A DNA stretch of 64,000 nt from Pseudosulfitobacter sp. DSM 107133 (GTDB lineage Bacteria; Pseudomonadota; Alphaproteobacteria; Rhodobacterales; Rhodobacteraceae). The stretch covers positions 3,038,001-3,102,000 of the forward strand of contig NZ_CP085154.1 of assembly GCF_022788695.1 (NCBI RefSeq). The letters run 5' to 3'. The notes beneath the pieces were generated by a model that worked only from the letters and a program-made list of their open reading frames with translations, had not been told where the DNA came from and did not search any database. This document shows positions 19,346 through 28,586 of this stretch, piece after piece (position 1 is the first letter of the stretch; each line of letters opens with the position of its first letter). The position numbers and the translations under genes were made by a program.

Positions 19346-20053
19346 TTAGCGACGGCCACCAGCGCCACGGGGCGCAGGACCATCCTGGAGTTCTTGTGCT
19401 TTACGGTCACGCGCCTGCGGATCGTGCTCCATGATTTCACCTTTGAAGATCCAAGTCTTGATCCCGATGATACCATAAGCAGTTGTCGCTTCGACGTGGG
19501 CGTAATCGATGTCGGCCCGCAGGGTGTGCAAAGGCACGCGGCCTTCACGGTACCATTCGGTCCGCGCGATTTCGGCACCGCCCAGACGGCCGGCAACGTT
19601 CACGCGGATGCCCAGGGCACCCATACGCATGGCGTTCTGAACCGCACGTTTCATGGCACGACGGAAAGACACCCGGCGTTCCAGCTGCTGTGCGATGCTT
19701 TCGCCCACCAGTGCCGCGTCCAGTTCCGGCTTGCGCACTTCAACGATGTTCAGGTGCAGTTCGCTGTCGGTCAGGTTGGCCAGCTTCTTGCGCAGAACTT
19801 CGATGTCGGCGCCTTTTTTGCCGATGATCACACCGGGACGTGCCGTGTGGATCGTCACGCGGCACTTTTTGTGCGGGCGTTCGATGATCACGCGGGCGAT
19901 ACCGGCCTGCTTGCACTCTTCCTTGATGAAATCACGGATTTTCAGGTCTTCCAGCAGAAGGTTCCCGTAATCCTTGGTGTCGGCGTACCAGCGGCTGTCC
20001 CAGGTGCGGTTCACCTGAAGACGCATACCGATCGGATTGACTTTGTTACCCAT
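19346..20053 (-). CDS. rpsC: 30S ribosomal protein S3
   Basis: A 235-residue S3 at the mRNA entry channel. It starts [20 protein letters not shown]. The KH domain has [20 protein letters not shown] near 71-90, and the C-terminal domain has [14 protein letters not shown] [20 protein letters not shown]. Its ATG overlaps the rplV stop by one base (TGATG), which fixes the start. Confidence 0.97.
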   Translation of the reverse strand: MGNKVNPIGMRLQVNRTWDSRWYADTKDYGNLLLEDLKIRDFIKEECKQAGIARVIIERPHKKCRVTIHTARPGVIIGKKGADIEVLRKKLANLTDSELHLNIVEVRKPELDAALVGESIAQQLERRVSFRRAMKRAVQNAMRMGALGIRVNVAGRLGGAEIARTEWYREGRVPLHTLRADIDYAHVEATTAYGIIGIKTWIFKGEIMEHDPQARDRKAQELQDGPAPRGAGGRR

Positions 20054-20433
20054 CAGGCTTGCTCCTCGACTTGACGCACTTTGATCGTGATTTCGGCAAA
20101 CGGCTTCATGATCTTGCCAAACCGGCCACGGGCGCGCGGACGACCGCGTTTCAGTGTCAGGTTCTTGCCAACCCACGCTTCTGCGACGATCAGTTCGTCA
20201 ACATCCAGGTTGTGGTTGTTTTCGGCGTTCGCAATCGCGGACTGAAGGCATTTCTTCACGTCCTGTGCGATCCGCTTTTTCGAGAACGTCAGGTCGGTCA
20301 ACGCCTTGTCGACTTTCTTGCCGCGGATCATCTGTGCAACCAGGTTCAGCTTCTGAGGGCTGGTGCGCAGCATGCGGGTTTTTGCCATGGCTTCGTTGTC
20401 GGCCACGCGGCGCGGATTCTTATCCTTGCTCAT
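20053..20433 (-). CDS. rplV: 50S ribosomal protein L22
   Basis: A 126-residue L22 that lines the exit tunnel. The core includes [20 protein letters not shown] near 23-42, [20 protein letters not shown] near 66-85, and the tunnel-loop signature [20 protein letters not shown]. It overlaps the rpsS stop by four bases. Confidence 0.97.
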   Translation of the reverse strand: MSKDKNPRRVADNEAMAKTRMLRTSPQKLNLVAQMIRGKKVDKALTDLTFSKKRIAQDVKKCLQSAIANAENNHNLDVDELIVAEAWVGKNLTLKRGRPRARGRFGKIMKPFAEITIKVRQVEEQA

Positions 20434-20708
20434 TTGCGTTTCGCCTTCTTGTCAGCGGCGTGACCGTAATAGGTACGCGTCGGGGAATATTCACCGAACT
20501 TCTGGCCGATCATATCTTCGGAGACGTTCACCGGGATATGCTTGTGGCCGTTGTACACGCCAAATGTGAGGCCCACGAACTGGGGCAGGATGGTGGAGCG
20601 ACGCGACCAGATCTTGATCACTTCGTTGCGGCCGCCTTCACGCGACGCTTCGGCCTTTTTCAGGACGTAGCTGTCGACGAACGGGCCTTTCCATACGGAA
20701 CGAGACAT
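20430..20708 (-). CDS. rpsS: 30S ribosomal protein S19
   Basis: A 92-residue S19. It starts [20 protein letters not shown] and has [20 protein letters not shown] and [20 protein letters not shown]. It lies three bases downstream of rplB. Confidence 0.97.
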   Translation of the reverse strand: MSRSVWKGPFVDSYVLKKAEASREGGRNEVIKIWSRRSTILPQFVGLTFGVYNGHKHIPVNVSEDMIGQKFGEYSPTRTYYGHAADKKAKRK

Positions 20709-20711
20709 CTA

Positions 20712-21554
20712 TTAGCGTCCCTTCTTCTTGGCGTGACGCGAGCGGATGATCAGCTTTTGCGACGCTTTGTTTTTGTTGCGGGTACGAGCACCCTTGGTCG
20801 GCTTGCCCCAAGGCGATACGGGGTGGCGACCACCCGATGTACGGCCTTCACCACCACCATGGGGGTGGTCGATCGGGTTCATAACGACACCACGCACGGA
20901 CGGGCGGATGCCCTTGTGACGCATACGGCCAGCTTTACCAAAGTTCTGGTTGCTGTTGTCGGGGTTCGACACGGCACCGACGGTCGCCATGCATTCCTGA
21001 CGCACCAGGCGCAGTTCGCCCGAGGACAGGCGGATCTGGGCGTAGCCACCATCGCGGCCCACGAACTGGGCGTAGGTGCCTGCGGCACGCGCGATCTGAC
21101 CACCCTTGCCGGGCTTCATTTCGATGTTGTGGACGATTGTACCGATGGGCATGCCCGAGAAAGGCATTGCGTTACCGGGCTTGATGTCAGCCTTTTGGCT
21201 CGACACGATCTTGTCCGCCACTGCCAGACGCTGGGGCGCGAGGATATAGGCCTGTTCGCCGTCCTCGTATTGCACCAGTGCGATGAACGCGGTCCGGTTG
21301 GGGTCATATTCGATGCGAACGACTGTGGCCGCCACGTCAAATTTGTTACGCTTGAAATCGACGATCCGGTAGAGGCGTTTCGCCCCACCGCCTTTGCGGC
21401 GCATCGTGATCCGTCCGGTGTTGTTCCGTCCGCCATTCTTGGTCAGACCCTCTGTGAGGGCTTTGACCGGGCGGCCTTTCCAAAGCTCCGAACGGTCGAT
21501 CAGTACCAGCCCGCGCTGGCCCGGCGTCGTCGGCTTATACGACTTAAGTGCCAT
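20712..21554 (-). CDS. rplB: 50S ribosomal protein L2
   Basis: A 280-residue L2, required for subunit association and peptidyl transfer. It starts [20 protein letters not shown]. The catalytic-centre region with His is in [20 protein letters not shown] near 222-241. It opens the rplB-rpsS-rplV-rpsC-rplP unit; its usual partner rplW lies 2.2 kb upstream, beyond two unrelated genes. Confidence 0.97.
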   Translation of the reverse strand: MALKSYKPTTPGQRGLVLIDRSELWKGRPVKALTEGLTKNGGRNNTGRITMRRKGGGAKRLYRIVDFKRNKFDVAATVVRIEYDPNRTAFIALVQYEDGEQAYILAPQRLAVADKIVSSQKADIKPGNAMPFSGMPIGTIVHNIEMKPGKGGQIARAAGTYAQFVGRDGGYAQIRLSSGELRLVRQECMATVGAVSNPDNSNQNFGKAGRMRHKGIRPSVRGVVMNPIDHPHGGGEGRTSGGRHPVSPWGKPTKGARTRNKNKASQKLIIRSRHAKKKGR

Positions 21555-21674
21555 GTTTGCTGTCTTCCGTTTTGCTTGTCAGCGACCGAAGTCGCCGTGG
21601 TTGTAGGGCCCCGAAGGTCCCCGTTTGGAGTGTTCTTTGGCCACAAGTTGAACCTGGGCCGAAAACAAAGGCAA

Positions 21675-21696
21675 AGCCCCGGACGAATCCGGGGCT
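21675..21696 (-). terminator. Rho-independent terminator of the pyruvyl transferase gene
   Basis: AGCCCCGGA (21675-21683) pairs with TCCGGGGCT (21688-21696). On the minus strand the loop is the stable TTCG, followed by TTGCCTTTGTTTT. This implies that rplB must have its own promoter in the 120 bp between the terminator and its start. Confidence 0.8.
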
Positions 21697-21798
21697 GGTG
21701 CCGATGGGGTCGTTTAGGGGAGCGCGCGGTTGGGGTCAAGCGGTAAGGCTTGGGAATATGGGGTTTGGCGCCTTACCCGCTTAGCCCACCTTGCCCGC

Positions 21799-22635
21799 TC
21801 AGCCCGTCTTGCGCAGCAAGGGGCAGGCCGCCACCAAAGCGGCATAGTCGAAATCAATCGCGCGCGCATCAAAGTCAAAGGTGGCATCCAGCGTTTCGAC
21901 GTCCAGCGGCAATGTCGTGATATCGACTGCCGTCGAATGGCGGACTTTGTTCACCGACAGGAAATAGTCGTAGAACTTGAATTCGCGCCCCTTCGGGCTG
22001 TCGGAATAGAGCCATGCATTGGGAATGCCGTAGGCATCGGCAATCACCAGACCGTGCAACGAGGAGGTGATGATACGCTGACAGCCCAGCATCGCATCAA
22101 GCACCGTTTCCACATCATCGGTGCCAAGGTCGATCAGACGCACGCCATCACCGACGCTGCGGCGCAGCCAGTCGGTGTCTGACCAGCGCAGCACAAGACC
22201 GATCTCATGGGTCTTGGGCACCTTCGGGCGGTGAAATAACGGCGTCAGCAGCGCCGGATCGCCGTAGACACGCGGACAGGCGCCGCCCTTGTCCAGCACC
22301 CGCGCCCGCGTCAGCGGACCGCGCACGGCATGATAGGTCGCGTGACGATTGATCTGGCGCGGTGGCTCCGGCCCGAACGACCCAGTCCCCCAGACAACGG
22401 TCTCGTCCCGCACCCGGTTCAGGATCGAGCCGATCGCGATATATGACGGGATCTCTCCGTTGTTCTGAAGCGTCTCAAGTCCGGTGATCTGGCGAAACAA
22501 CCAGGGCGACAGCGCGTCACCGAAATTTGGGGTTTGGGGCCAGTGGATCAGGGGCACCTTGCCATCGACCATCAACAGGTTTTCATGGTCGACCTGATAG
22601 CCGTCAAAAGGGCTTGCACCGGTTACAGTTGTCAT
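21799..22635 (-). CDS. Polysaccharide pyruvyl transferase family protein
   Basis: A 278-residue protein of the PS_pyruv_trans family (PF04230), which adds ketal pyruvate to exopolysaccharide sugars or carries related activities. HWPQTPNFGDALSPWLFRQI near 29-48 is the N-terminal signature. AIGSILNRV, VWGTGSFG, VRGPLTRARVL and the late CQRIITSSLHGLVIADAYGI complete the pattern. The ATG at 22635 is preferred over a TTG at 22677. It lies between rplB and rplW and has its own terminator. Confidence 0.8.
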   Translation of the reverse strand: MTTVTGASPFDGYQVDHENLLMVDGKVPLIHWPQTPNFGDALSPWLFRQITGLETLQNNGEIPSYIAIGSILNRVRDETVVWGTGSFGPEPPRQINRHATYHAVRGPLTRARVLDKGGACPRVYGDPALLTPLFHRPKVPKTHEIGLVLRWSDTDWLRRSVGDGVRLIDLGTDDVETVLDAMLGCQRIITSSLHGLVIADAYGIPNAWLYSDSPKGREFKFYDYFLSVNKVRHSTAVDITTLPLDVETLDATFDFDARAIDFDYAALVAACPLLRKTG

Positions 22636-22976
22636 CAGCGCTGCTTTCCCTGCTTCGATTGAAGCAACATATCGCAACCGATTGCCTCGCGAAACAGTAG
22701 ATCATCCCGCGCGCGTCCGGGACAAGGCGAAGCCGCCGGACGATCGTCGGCCCGCCCCACGGGTCGGCGATTTGGCCAGCGGTGCGCGGGCCGGTGAGAG
22801 TGGAGGTATGTGGCGGGGATAAAGTGACAACCTGCAACGTCGGAACGCCAACCCTCGGGCCGACAACCGTCCGGCTTGGATGTTGCCGCAAGCGCCCTGT
22901 CCTCAAGCAGACCACTCAAGATAGGCCAGCCAACACGCAATATTGAAAGTGATCATCTTCCAATGTCATTTGAAGC
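22636..22976. other. 341-bp gap upstream of the pyruvyl transferase gene
   Basis: GC-rich, with open frames on the minus strand that lack a ribosome binding site or any recognisable motif. I see no gene; it presumably holds the promoter of the pyruvyl transferase gene. Confidence 0.4.
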
Positions 22977-23636
22977 TTAAGGCTTCCACTGACACGCCGT
23001 CGATAGCGGCGCAATTCTCTGAGACAAACCTGAAATGTCGAAAACGAACTCAACTGGTCCCGTATAAGTGTTGTAGGCCACCACCATCTTATCCTTTCCT
23101 AACATTTTTTTGATAAAGGGGATTGCTCGCGAACCAGACCAAACACCTATCCCGTCACCGCCTCTCATAGTTTCCATCCACTGCTTTCGTATGGAGCCTT
23201 CATCCAGTTTATATTTTACATTTTGATCATCGGTTGTGTACCGATCAAACCCAATAAATAAGTTCGTGGAATTCTCCATGCATCTCACCCAAAGCGTCGC
23301 ATGAATTGGCGAACCAATAGAATTACCTTCCGTATTTTGACTGGTGACAGAGAGCCAGACATCCTTTCGATCTTCGAGTGCGCTCTTTTCATCTGTGTAA
23401 CGCCACTGCTTTCCAGAAGGGCCGACAACTGGCAGTTCTGCCGCCGGCTCAGCTTCGGCTGTCTTCGACACCTCTTCCACGCTGCCATCAAGCTCCGAAG
23501 AAGTGTAACCTGTTACAAGGTCGTAGCAGGTGAGCCTATTGTCTGAGCCTTTCATGGAATGACAACGACTAAACTCTTCAGTTTGTGCAAATGACGGGGA
23601 AACAGTACAAAGAGTGAAAATTATGGCGAATTTCAT
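22977..23636 (-). CDS. VasI-like secreted protein
   Basis: A 219-residue protein with signal peptide MKFAIIFTLCTVSPSFAQ (cut after AQ). The mature N-terminus RCHSMKGSDNRLTCYDLVTG (the R-L-x-C-Y-D pattern), then SPIHATLWVRCMENSTNLFI and late W ... SRAIPFIKKMLGKDKM and FDISGLSQRIAPLSTACQW fit the VasI family (PF11319), known from type VI secretion loci and phage. No type VI genes are near. Its base composition is clearly AT-richer than the neighbours, so recent transfer is likely. GAGG precedes the ATG at 23636. Confidence 0.65.
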   Translation of the reverse strand: MKFAIIFTLCTVSPSFAQTEEFSRCHSMKGSDNRLTCYDLVTGYTSSELDGSVEEVSKTAEAEPAAELPVVGPSGKQWRYTDEKSALEDRKDVWLSVTSQNTEGNSIGSPIHATLWVRCMENSTNLFIGFDRYTTDDQNVKYKLDEGSIRKQWMETMRGGDGIGVWSGSRAIPFIKKMLGKDKMVVAYNTYTGPVEFVFDISGLSQRIAPLSTACQWKP

Positions 23637-23744
23637 GATGGGTCCTCGCAATGGAATTTGCGAATAAAACCCGAATTACGCCGAAACTTTCAAGCGCTTT
23701 ATGGCAGTTTGAGACCATTAGGCTCTAGCCACCCCCCAAACAGA

Positions 23745-23778
23745 AAAACCCCCGGCCACTTTCGCGGCCGGGGGTTTT
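23745..23778. terminator. Rho-independent terminator after rplW
   Basis: AAAACCCCCGGCC (23745-23757) pairs with GGCCGGGGGTTTT (23766-23778); both strands end in T runs. It lies just after the rplW stop and ends the rpsJ-rplC-rplD-rplW unit. Confidence 0.9.
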
Positions 23779-23798
23779 CCCAATCAATACCGAACGAC

Positions 23799-24095
23799 TT
23801 ACAGCCCCGAGGACACGTCGATGGTGTTGCCCTCTTCGAGGGTCACATAGGCTTTTTTGACGTCCTTGCGACGGCCGGGCTGGCCGCGGAACCGCTTGGT
23901 CTTGCCTTTGGTGATGGACGTGTTCACGGCCTTCACCTTGACGCCAAAGACGGCCTCGACGGCCTCTTTGATCATCGGCTTGTTGCTGTCCATCGCCACT
24001 TCGAACACAACTGCGTTGGCTTCGGATGCCATGGTTGCTTTCTCGGTGATGATCGGCTTGCGGATCACGTCGTAGTGGTTTGCTTTGGCGCTCAT
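23799..24095 (-). CDS. rplW: 50S ribosomal protein L23
   Basis: A 98-residue L23 at the exit tunnel, a docking site for trigger factor and [23 protein letters not shown] is near 8-27, and the tail [20 protein letters not shown] is near 64-83. It overlaps the rplD stop by four bases. Confidence 0.97.
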   Translation of the reverse strand: MSAKANHYDVIRKPIITEKATMASEANAVVFEVAMDSNKPMIKEAVEAVFGVKVKAVNTSITKGKTKRFRGQPGRRKDVKKAYVTLEEGNTIDVSSGL

Positions 24096-24709
24096 TTCAA
24101 ACGGGCCTCCAGTGCTTCGACACCTGCTTTGGTGAGCACGAGCGTGTCACTTTTCAGGATGTCATAGACGTTAGCGCCCATCGACGGCAGGATATCCAGA
24201 CCTTCGATGTTGCGCGATGCGATCAGGAACTCTTCGTTGACCGAAGCTCCGTCAACCACCAGTGCGCGTTTCCAGCCAAGATCCTTGACCTGTTTGGCCA
24301 GAGCGGCGGTTTTACCGGCAGCTGTTGCCGCGTCGATGATAACCAGTTCGCCCGCTTTCATCTTGGCGCTGAGTGCGTGACGCAGGCCCAGTTTGCGGAA
24401 CTTCTTGGTCAGCTCGTGGCCGTGCGAACGCGGGGTCGGACCCTTGTAGATACCACCTTTGCGGAAGATCGGCGCGTTGCGGTCACCGTGGCGTGCGCCG
24501 CCGGTGCCTTTTTGGCGATAGATCTTCTTGGTCGAATAGGAGGTTTCCGAGCGGGTCTTGACCTTGTGCGTGCCTTGCTGGGCGTTGTTACGCTGCCAGC
24601 GCACGACGCGGTGCAGGATGTCCGCGCGCGGCTCAAGACCGAACAGGGCCTCGTCCAGCTCTACCGATCCGGCTTTGCCGCCGTCCATTTGGATGACATC
24701 GAATTTCAT
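24092..24709 (-). CDS. rplD: 50S ribosomal protein L4
   Basis: A 205-residue L4. The tunnel loop [20 protein letters not shown] is near 57-76, and the C-terminal part includes GVNVYD-like [20 protein letters not shown] near 177-196. It overlaps rplC by four bases. In E. coli L4 also represses its own operon through the leader; see the hairpin at 26001-26028. Confidence 0.97.
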   Translation of the reverse strand: MKFDVIQMDGGKAGSVELDEALFGLEPRADILHRVVRWQRNNAQQGTHKVKTRSETSYSTKKIYRQKGTGGARHGDRNAPIFRKGGIYKGPTPRSHGHELTKKFRKLGLRHALSAKMKAGELVIIDAATAAGKTAALAKQVKDLGWKRALVVDGASVNEEFLIASRNIEGLDILPSMGANVYDILKSDTLVLTKAGVEALEARLK

Positions 24710-25581
24710 GCGTCACCTTCTTTCTTGTCTTCGGCGTCCGAGTTGTCGGCGTCCGAACCTTCGGCTGCGATATCAGCTTCAGCGGCTTTCAGCGCTTCGG
24801 CTTCGGCTGCAGCTTGCTCTTCGGCCAGACGCTTTGCTTCTGCTTCTGCTTCGGCTGCTGCTGCGGCGGCGGCTTCTTCTGCGGCTTTGGCAGCTTCGTC
24901 AGCGGCCGAACGCAGGGCGGCGGGCAGGATTGCAGTGTCGGGGAACGGTTTCTTGACCGCGTCCTTGACTGTCACCCAACCACCTTTGGAACCGGGAACG
25001 GCGCCCTTGACCATGATCAGGCCACGGTCGCTGTCGGTGCGGATCACTTGCAGGTTTTGTGTGGTAACACGGGCAGCGCCCATGTGACCGGCCATTTTCT
25101 TGCCTTTGAAAACCTTGCCGGGATCCTGACACTGACCTGTCGAACCGTGCGAACGGTGCGAGATCGAAACACCGTGCGACGCACGCAGACCACCGAAGTT
25201 GTGACGCTTCATCGCACCGGCAAAACCTTTACCGATGGATGTGCCTGCCACGTCCACGTACTGACCTTCAAAGTAATGGTCGGCGATGATTTCCTCGCCC
25301 ACGGCCAGCATGGCCTCGGGGTCAACACGGAATTCAGCAACCTTACGCTTGGGTTCAACCGAAGCGGCGGCAAAGTGGCCGCGCATCGCCTGGCTTGTGC
25401 GTTTGACTTTGGCTGTGCCCGCGCCGAGCTGAACAGCTGTGTAGCCGTCTTTCTCGGGTGTGCGTTGGGCAACAACCTGCAATTTGTCGAGCTGGAGAAC
25501 GGTCACAGGAATCTGTTTGCCGTCTTCCATGAACAGCCGGGTCATGCCGACTTTTTTCGCGATAACGCCTGAGCGCAACAT
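24706..25581 (-). CDS. rplC: 50S ribosomal protein L3 with an acidic alanine-rich tail
   Basis: A 291-residue L3. The core (about 1-225) has [20 protein letters not shown] at the start, [20 protein letters not shown] near 113-132 and [20 protein letters not shown]. From about 226 to 291 there is a low-complexity tail of Ala and Glu ([20 protein letters not shown] and similar), ending in an acidic stretch. The E. coli protein has only 209 residues, so the tail is an addition; similar tails are common in related alphaproteobacteria. Confidence 0.97.
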   Translation of the reverse strand: MLRSGVIAKKVGMTRLFMEDGKQIPVTVLQLDKLQVVAQRTPEKDGYTAVQLGAGTAKVKRTSQAMRGHFAAASVEPKRKVAEFRVDPEAMLAVGEEIIADHYFEGQYVDVAGTSIGKGFAGAMKRHNFGGLRASHGVSISHRSHGSTGQCQDPGKVFKGKKMAGHMGAARVTTQNLQVIRTDSDRGLIMVKGAVPGSKGGWVTVKDAVKKPFPDTAILPAALRSAADEAAKAAEEAAAAAAAEAEAEAKRLAEEQAAAEAEALKAAEADIAAEGSDADNSDAEDKKEGDA

Positions 25582-25599
25582 ATGATTACCCTCCTACGC

Positions 25600-25917
25600 T
25601 TACGATTGCAGCTTGATCTCGACGTCCACACCAGCGGCCAGGTCGAGCTTCATCAGCGCGTCCACGGTCTGGGGAGTCGGATCAACGATGTCCAGCAGGC
25701 GCTTGTGCGTGCGGATCTCGAACTGGTCACGGGATTTCTTGTCAACGTGGGGGCCACGCAGAACGGTGAATTTCTCGATTTTGTTCGGCAGCGGAATGGG
25801 GCCGCGAACCGAAGCGCCTGTGCGCTTCGCGGTGTTGACGATTTCCTGTGTGGAAGCATCAAGCACCCGGTAGTCAAACGCCTTGAGGCGAATGCGGATG
25901 TTTTGGCTTTGTGCCAT
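25600..25917 (-). CDS. rpsJ: 30S ribosomal protein S10
   Basis: A 105-residue S10, also the NusE component of antitermination complexes. It starts [40 protein letters not shown] is near 46-65. The ATG at 25917 is preferred over one two codons upstream because the ribosome binding site AAGGGA would be too close to the latter. It opens the S10 cluster. Confidence 0.97.
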   Translation of the reverse strand: MAQSQNIRIRLKAFDYRVLDASTQEIVNTAKRTGASVRGPIPLPNKIEKFTVLRGPHVDKKSRDQFEIRTHKRLLDIVDPTPQTVDALMKLDLAAGVDVEIKLQS

Positions 25918-26000
25918 GTGCATATCCCTTGACTTGGGATTTCAACGGATTGGAGGAAGGACGCTCATCGTCCGCCCTCATCGCGTGTTGTGTAGAACCA

Positions 26001-26028
26001 AGAAGGGCACGCATAGGCGCACCCTTCT
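26001..26028 (-). promoter_or_regulatory. Hairpin in the leader of rpsJ
   Basis: AGAAGGG (26001-26007) pairs with CCCTTCT (26022-26028), about 85 bp before rpsJ on the minus strand, and a smaller GGACG/CGTCC hairpin lies nearer the start. It could be an attenuator or an L4-type leader; there is no direct proof. The remaining 25918-26198 gap contains only promoter-like sequences. Confidence 0.35.
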
Positions 26029-26120
26029 GATAATCTGGGCCGTTTACGGGGAGTCGGGTGCAAATGCAATGGGCATTTGACAAAAACTTGCCCGCGCAAA
26101 GGGGCAAACCGTTGTCCGAT

Positions 26121-26148
26121 TTGCATCTGCCCGAGATAACGCTATATT
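26121..26148 (+). promoter_or_regulatory. Probable promoter of the Nudix gene
   Basis: TTGCAT (26121-26126), a 16-bp spacer, then TATATT (26143-26148), about 50 bp before the Nudix ATG. The -10 matches five of six consensus bases. Confidence 0.5.
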
Positions 26149-26198
26149 AACCAATCAAAAGCAAGAAGAAAAACAACAAGATCGTTGAGCAGTTTCGC

Positions 26199-26660
26199 AT
26201 GTTTGAAGTCCTGAGGAAAATCTGGGGTCACACCCTGGCGCCCATGTTGCAGCGCCCAAAGCGGTTGCAGGTTGCTGCGCTGTGCCACCGCGCCAAGGGC
26301 GACGGCACCGAAGAGGTGTTGCTGGTCACCAGCCGCGATTCCGGGCGCTGGATCATTCCAAAGGGCTGGCCGATCCGCGGCCTGAAATCCTCCGAGGCCG
26401 CCTTGCAGGAAGCCTGGGAAGAGGCCGGCGTGCGCAACAGCAAGGCCGAGGCCGCCCCGATCGGCACCTATACCTATGACAAACGCCAAAACGCGGGCTG
26501 GGACATGCCGGTGGAAACGCTGGTCTATTCGGTGGCCGTGAACGATCTGAGCGAAGTCTTTCCCGAATCCCACGAGCGCAAGCGCAAGTGGGTCTCGCCC
26601 AGCGACGCCGCCGAGATGGTCGCAGAACCCGAACTACAGATGATTTTGCGCCAGATGTAA
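26199..26660 (+). CDS. Nudix hydrolase
   Basis: A 153-residue Nudix protein, resembling the diphosphoinositol-polyphosphate type. The Nudix box region GWPIRGLKSSEAALQEAWEE then AGV is at about 56-78. The Glu residues that bind metal (E71, E74, E75) are present, but the Arg that usually starts REAWEEAGV is Gln70. The substrate is not known. It is divergent from rpsJ and precedes the phosphate transporter gene by about 80 bp. Confidence 0.85.
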   Translation: MFEVLRKIWGHTLAPMLQRPKRLQVAALCHRAKGDGTEEVLLVTSRDSGRWIIPKGWPIRGLKSSEAALQEAWEEAGVRNSKAEAAPIGTYTYDKRQNAGWDMPVETLVYSVAVNDLSEVFPESHERKRKWVSPSDAAEMVAEPELQMILRQM

Positions 26661-26708
26661 GCCCACGCCAGCCGCGCCCGCCTTGATCGCGCGCGCCACT
26701 TAGGGCAA

Positions 26709-26736
26709 GTACGGTCAACTGCACAGGGGACCGTAC
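26709..26736 (+). promoter_or_regulatory. Inverted repeat over the ribosome binding site of the phosphate transporter
   Basis: GTACGGTC (26709-26716) pairs with GACCGTAC (26729-26736), which ends two bases before the ATG. The ribosome binding site AGGGGA lies in the loop and second arm. It could be a translational control hairpin or an operator. Confidence 0.45.
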
Positions 26737-26738
26737 AC

Positions 26739-28223
26739 ATGAGCGACACCGAAGGCGATCCACGCCACCTGGAAACACTGGACCGCGACCTTGCGCGCTT
26801 TTCCAATGCGGAACTGGCAGCGAACTATGTTGCGCGCCCGATGGTCAGCACCGGCATCGCGCTGGTTTTCGTGGTGATCGCGGGCCTTGCGGCGGCGCTG
26901 TTCTTTGGTCAGGCCAACAATTCGGTCATCGTTGTCGTGGCGGCCTGTCTGGGTGCCTATATGGCGCTGAACATCGGGGCGAACGACGTGGCCAACAACA
27001 TGGGCCCTGCGGTGGGGGCCAATGCGCTGACCATGGGCGGGGCCATTGCCATTGCCGTGATCTTCGAAAGCGCAGGCGCCCTGCTGGCGGGGGGCGATGT
27101 GGTGTCGACCATCGCCAAGGGCATCATTGCCCCCGAAAGCATGGGCAACGCCACCACATTCATCTGGGCGATGATGGCGGCGCTGCTGTCTGCCGCGCTG
27201 TGGATCAATCTGGCCACATGGATCGGCGCGCCGGTGTCCACCACCCATTCGGTTGTGGGCGGTGTGATGGGCGCAGGCATTGCCGCCATCGGCTTTGCCG
27301 CGGTCAACTGGCCGACAATGGGCAAGATTGCCGCCAGCTGGGTGATCTCGCCGGTGCTGGGCGGCGCCGTTGCGGCACTGTTTCTGGCGTTGATCAAATC
27401 CCGTATCATCTACCGCGACGACAAGATCGCCGCGGCGCGCAAATGGGTGCCTGTGCTGGTCGGCATCATGGCGGGCACCTTTGCCACCTATCTCGCGCTT
27501 AAAGGTCTGGGCAAGGTCATCAAAATCGAGCTGCACTCGGCCGCTGTGATCGGACTGGTGATCGCTGTGCTGACATGGCTGGTGATGATTCCGGTGGTGC
27601 GCAAACAGTCCGAAGGGCTGGAGAACCGCAACAAGTCGCTCAAGGTGCTGTTCGGAATCCCGCTGATCGTCTCTGCGGCGCTGCTCAGCTTTGCGCATGG
27701 GGCCAATGATGTGGCCAATGCGGTGGGGCCGCTGGCGGCGATTGTGCAGGCCTCGGGCACCGGCAGCTTTACCGACGCCGTCAGCATTCCCTCATGGGTC
27801 ATGATTATCGGGGCTTTTGGCATCTCGTTCGGTCTGTTCCTGTTCGGGCCGAAACTGATCCGCATGGTGGGTGGCCAGATCACCAAGCTGAACCCGATGC
27901 GCGCCTATTGCGTGGCGCTGTCTGCGGCGATCACGGTGATCGTGGCCAGCTGGCTGGGCCTGCCTGTCAGTTCGACCCACATCGCGGTGGGCGGTGTCTT
28001 CGGCGTCGGATTTTTCCGCGAATGGGACGCGGAACGGCGCATTCGTAAGGCCAAGCTGGCGATGCCGAACCGCGCCAATTATGCGCCCGAAGAGCGCCGC
28101 CGCCGCAAGCTGGTGCGCCGGTCGCATTTCCTGACCATCATTGCCGCATGGGTCATCACGGTGCCCGCCGCCGCAATTCTGTCGGCACTGCTGTTCTTTG
28201 GCATTCAGGGCATGGCCGGCTGA
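26739..28223 (+). CDS. PiT-family inorganic phosphate transporter
   Basis: A 494-residue inner-membrane permease of the PHO4/PiT family, importing phosphate with protons or sodium. Two signature repeats are visible: NIGANDVANNMGPAVGANAL near 78-97 and FAHGANDVANAVGPLAAIVQ near 317-336. Multiple hydrophobic helices span the whole length, with a cytoplasmic basic loop near 435-465. The N-terminus is 35 residues longer than minimal PiT proteins. No regulator such as PhoU-like pit accessory is adjacent. It ends before a clear terminator. Confidence 0.93.
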   Translation: MSDTEGDPRHLETLDRDLARFSNAELAANYVARPMVSTGIALVFVVIAGLAAALFFGQANNSVIVVVAACLGAYMALNIGANDVANNMGPAVGANALTMGGAIAIAVIFESAGALLAGGDVVSTIAKGIIAPESMGNATTFIWAMMAALLSAALWINLATWIGAPVSTTHSVVGGVMGAGIAAIGFAAVNWPTMGKIAASWVISPVLGGAVAALFLALIKSRIIYRDDKIAAARKWVPVLVGIMAGTFATYLALKGLGKVIKIELHSAAVIGLVIAVLTWLVMIPVVRKQSEGLENRNKSLKVLFGIPLIVSAALLSFAHGANDVANAVGPLAAIVQASGTGSFTDAVSIPSWVMIIGAFGISFGLFLFGPKLIRMVGGQITKLNPMRAYCVALSAAITVIVASWLGLPVSSTHIAVGGVFGVGFFREWDAERRIRKAKLAMPNRANYAPEERRRRKLVRRSHFLTIIAAWVITVPAAAILSALLFFGIQGMAG

Positions 28224-28277
28224 CACGGCTTTTTCTGCCCGAACGCGGCACAATGCCCGAACCTGGCCACACCCCAA

Positions 28278-28301
28278 GCGGGCATTGGAAACAATGCCCG
28301 C
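28278..28301 (+). terminator. Rho-independent terminator of the phosphate transporter gene
   Basis: GCGGGCATTG (28278-28287), a GAAA tetraloop, then CAATGCCCGC (28292-28301), followed by GATTTTC. The rest of the gap to 28586 has a C/G-rich tract near 28450 but no gene. Confidence 0.85.
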
Positions 28302-28586
28302 GATTTTCAACAACTGATTTAAATTCAGAAACTTAGCCACCCCTCCGGGCGGCGAAAATCCTCCTATTGCGGGCATATTTCACACGCCCACTCGCGCCAC
28401 TCTCGCCTTGCGTGTAATCTTGTGCCACGGACGCACCGCCAAACACCCTGCAGGGGGGGGCTTTGTCTGGCGGTGAACATCGAGCATGGCCGGGTCGCTA
28501 CAGCCGACCTTTGGCCGAATGACGTGAACACGCATCGCCCGGCACAATGACCACAGGTGCCGGCATTCGCCTGAGGAGCCTATCCA

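Noticed and set aside
22635..22940. 101-codon open frame on the minus strand before the pyruvyl transferase
   Set aside because: No ribosome binding site and a composition like the shadows; it would also end at the start of the known gene.
24706..24903. Repetitive Ala codons as a CRISPR or tandem repeat
   Set aside because: It is the coding tail of rplC with irregular codons, not a spaced repeat array. No CRISPR was found in the window.
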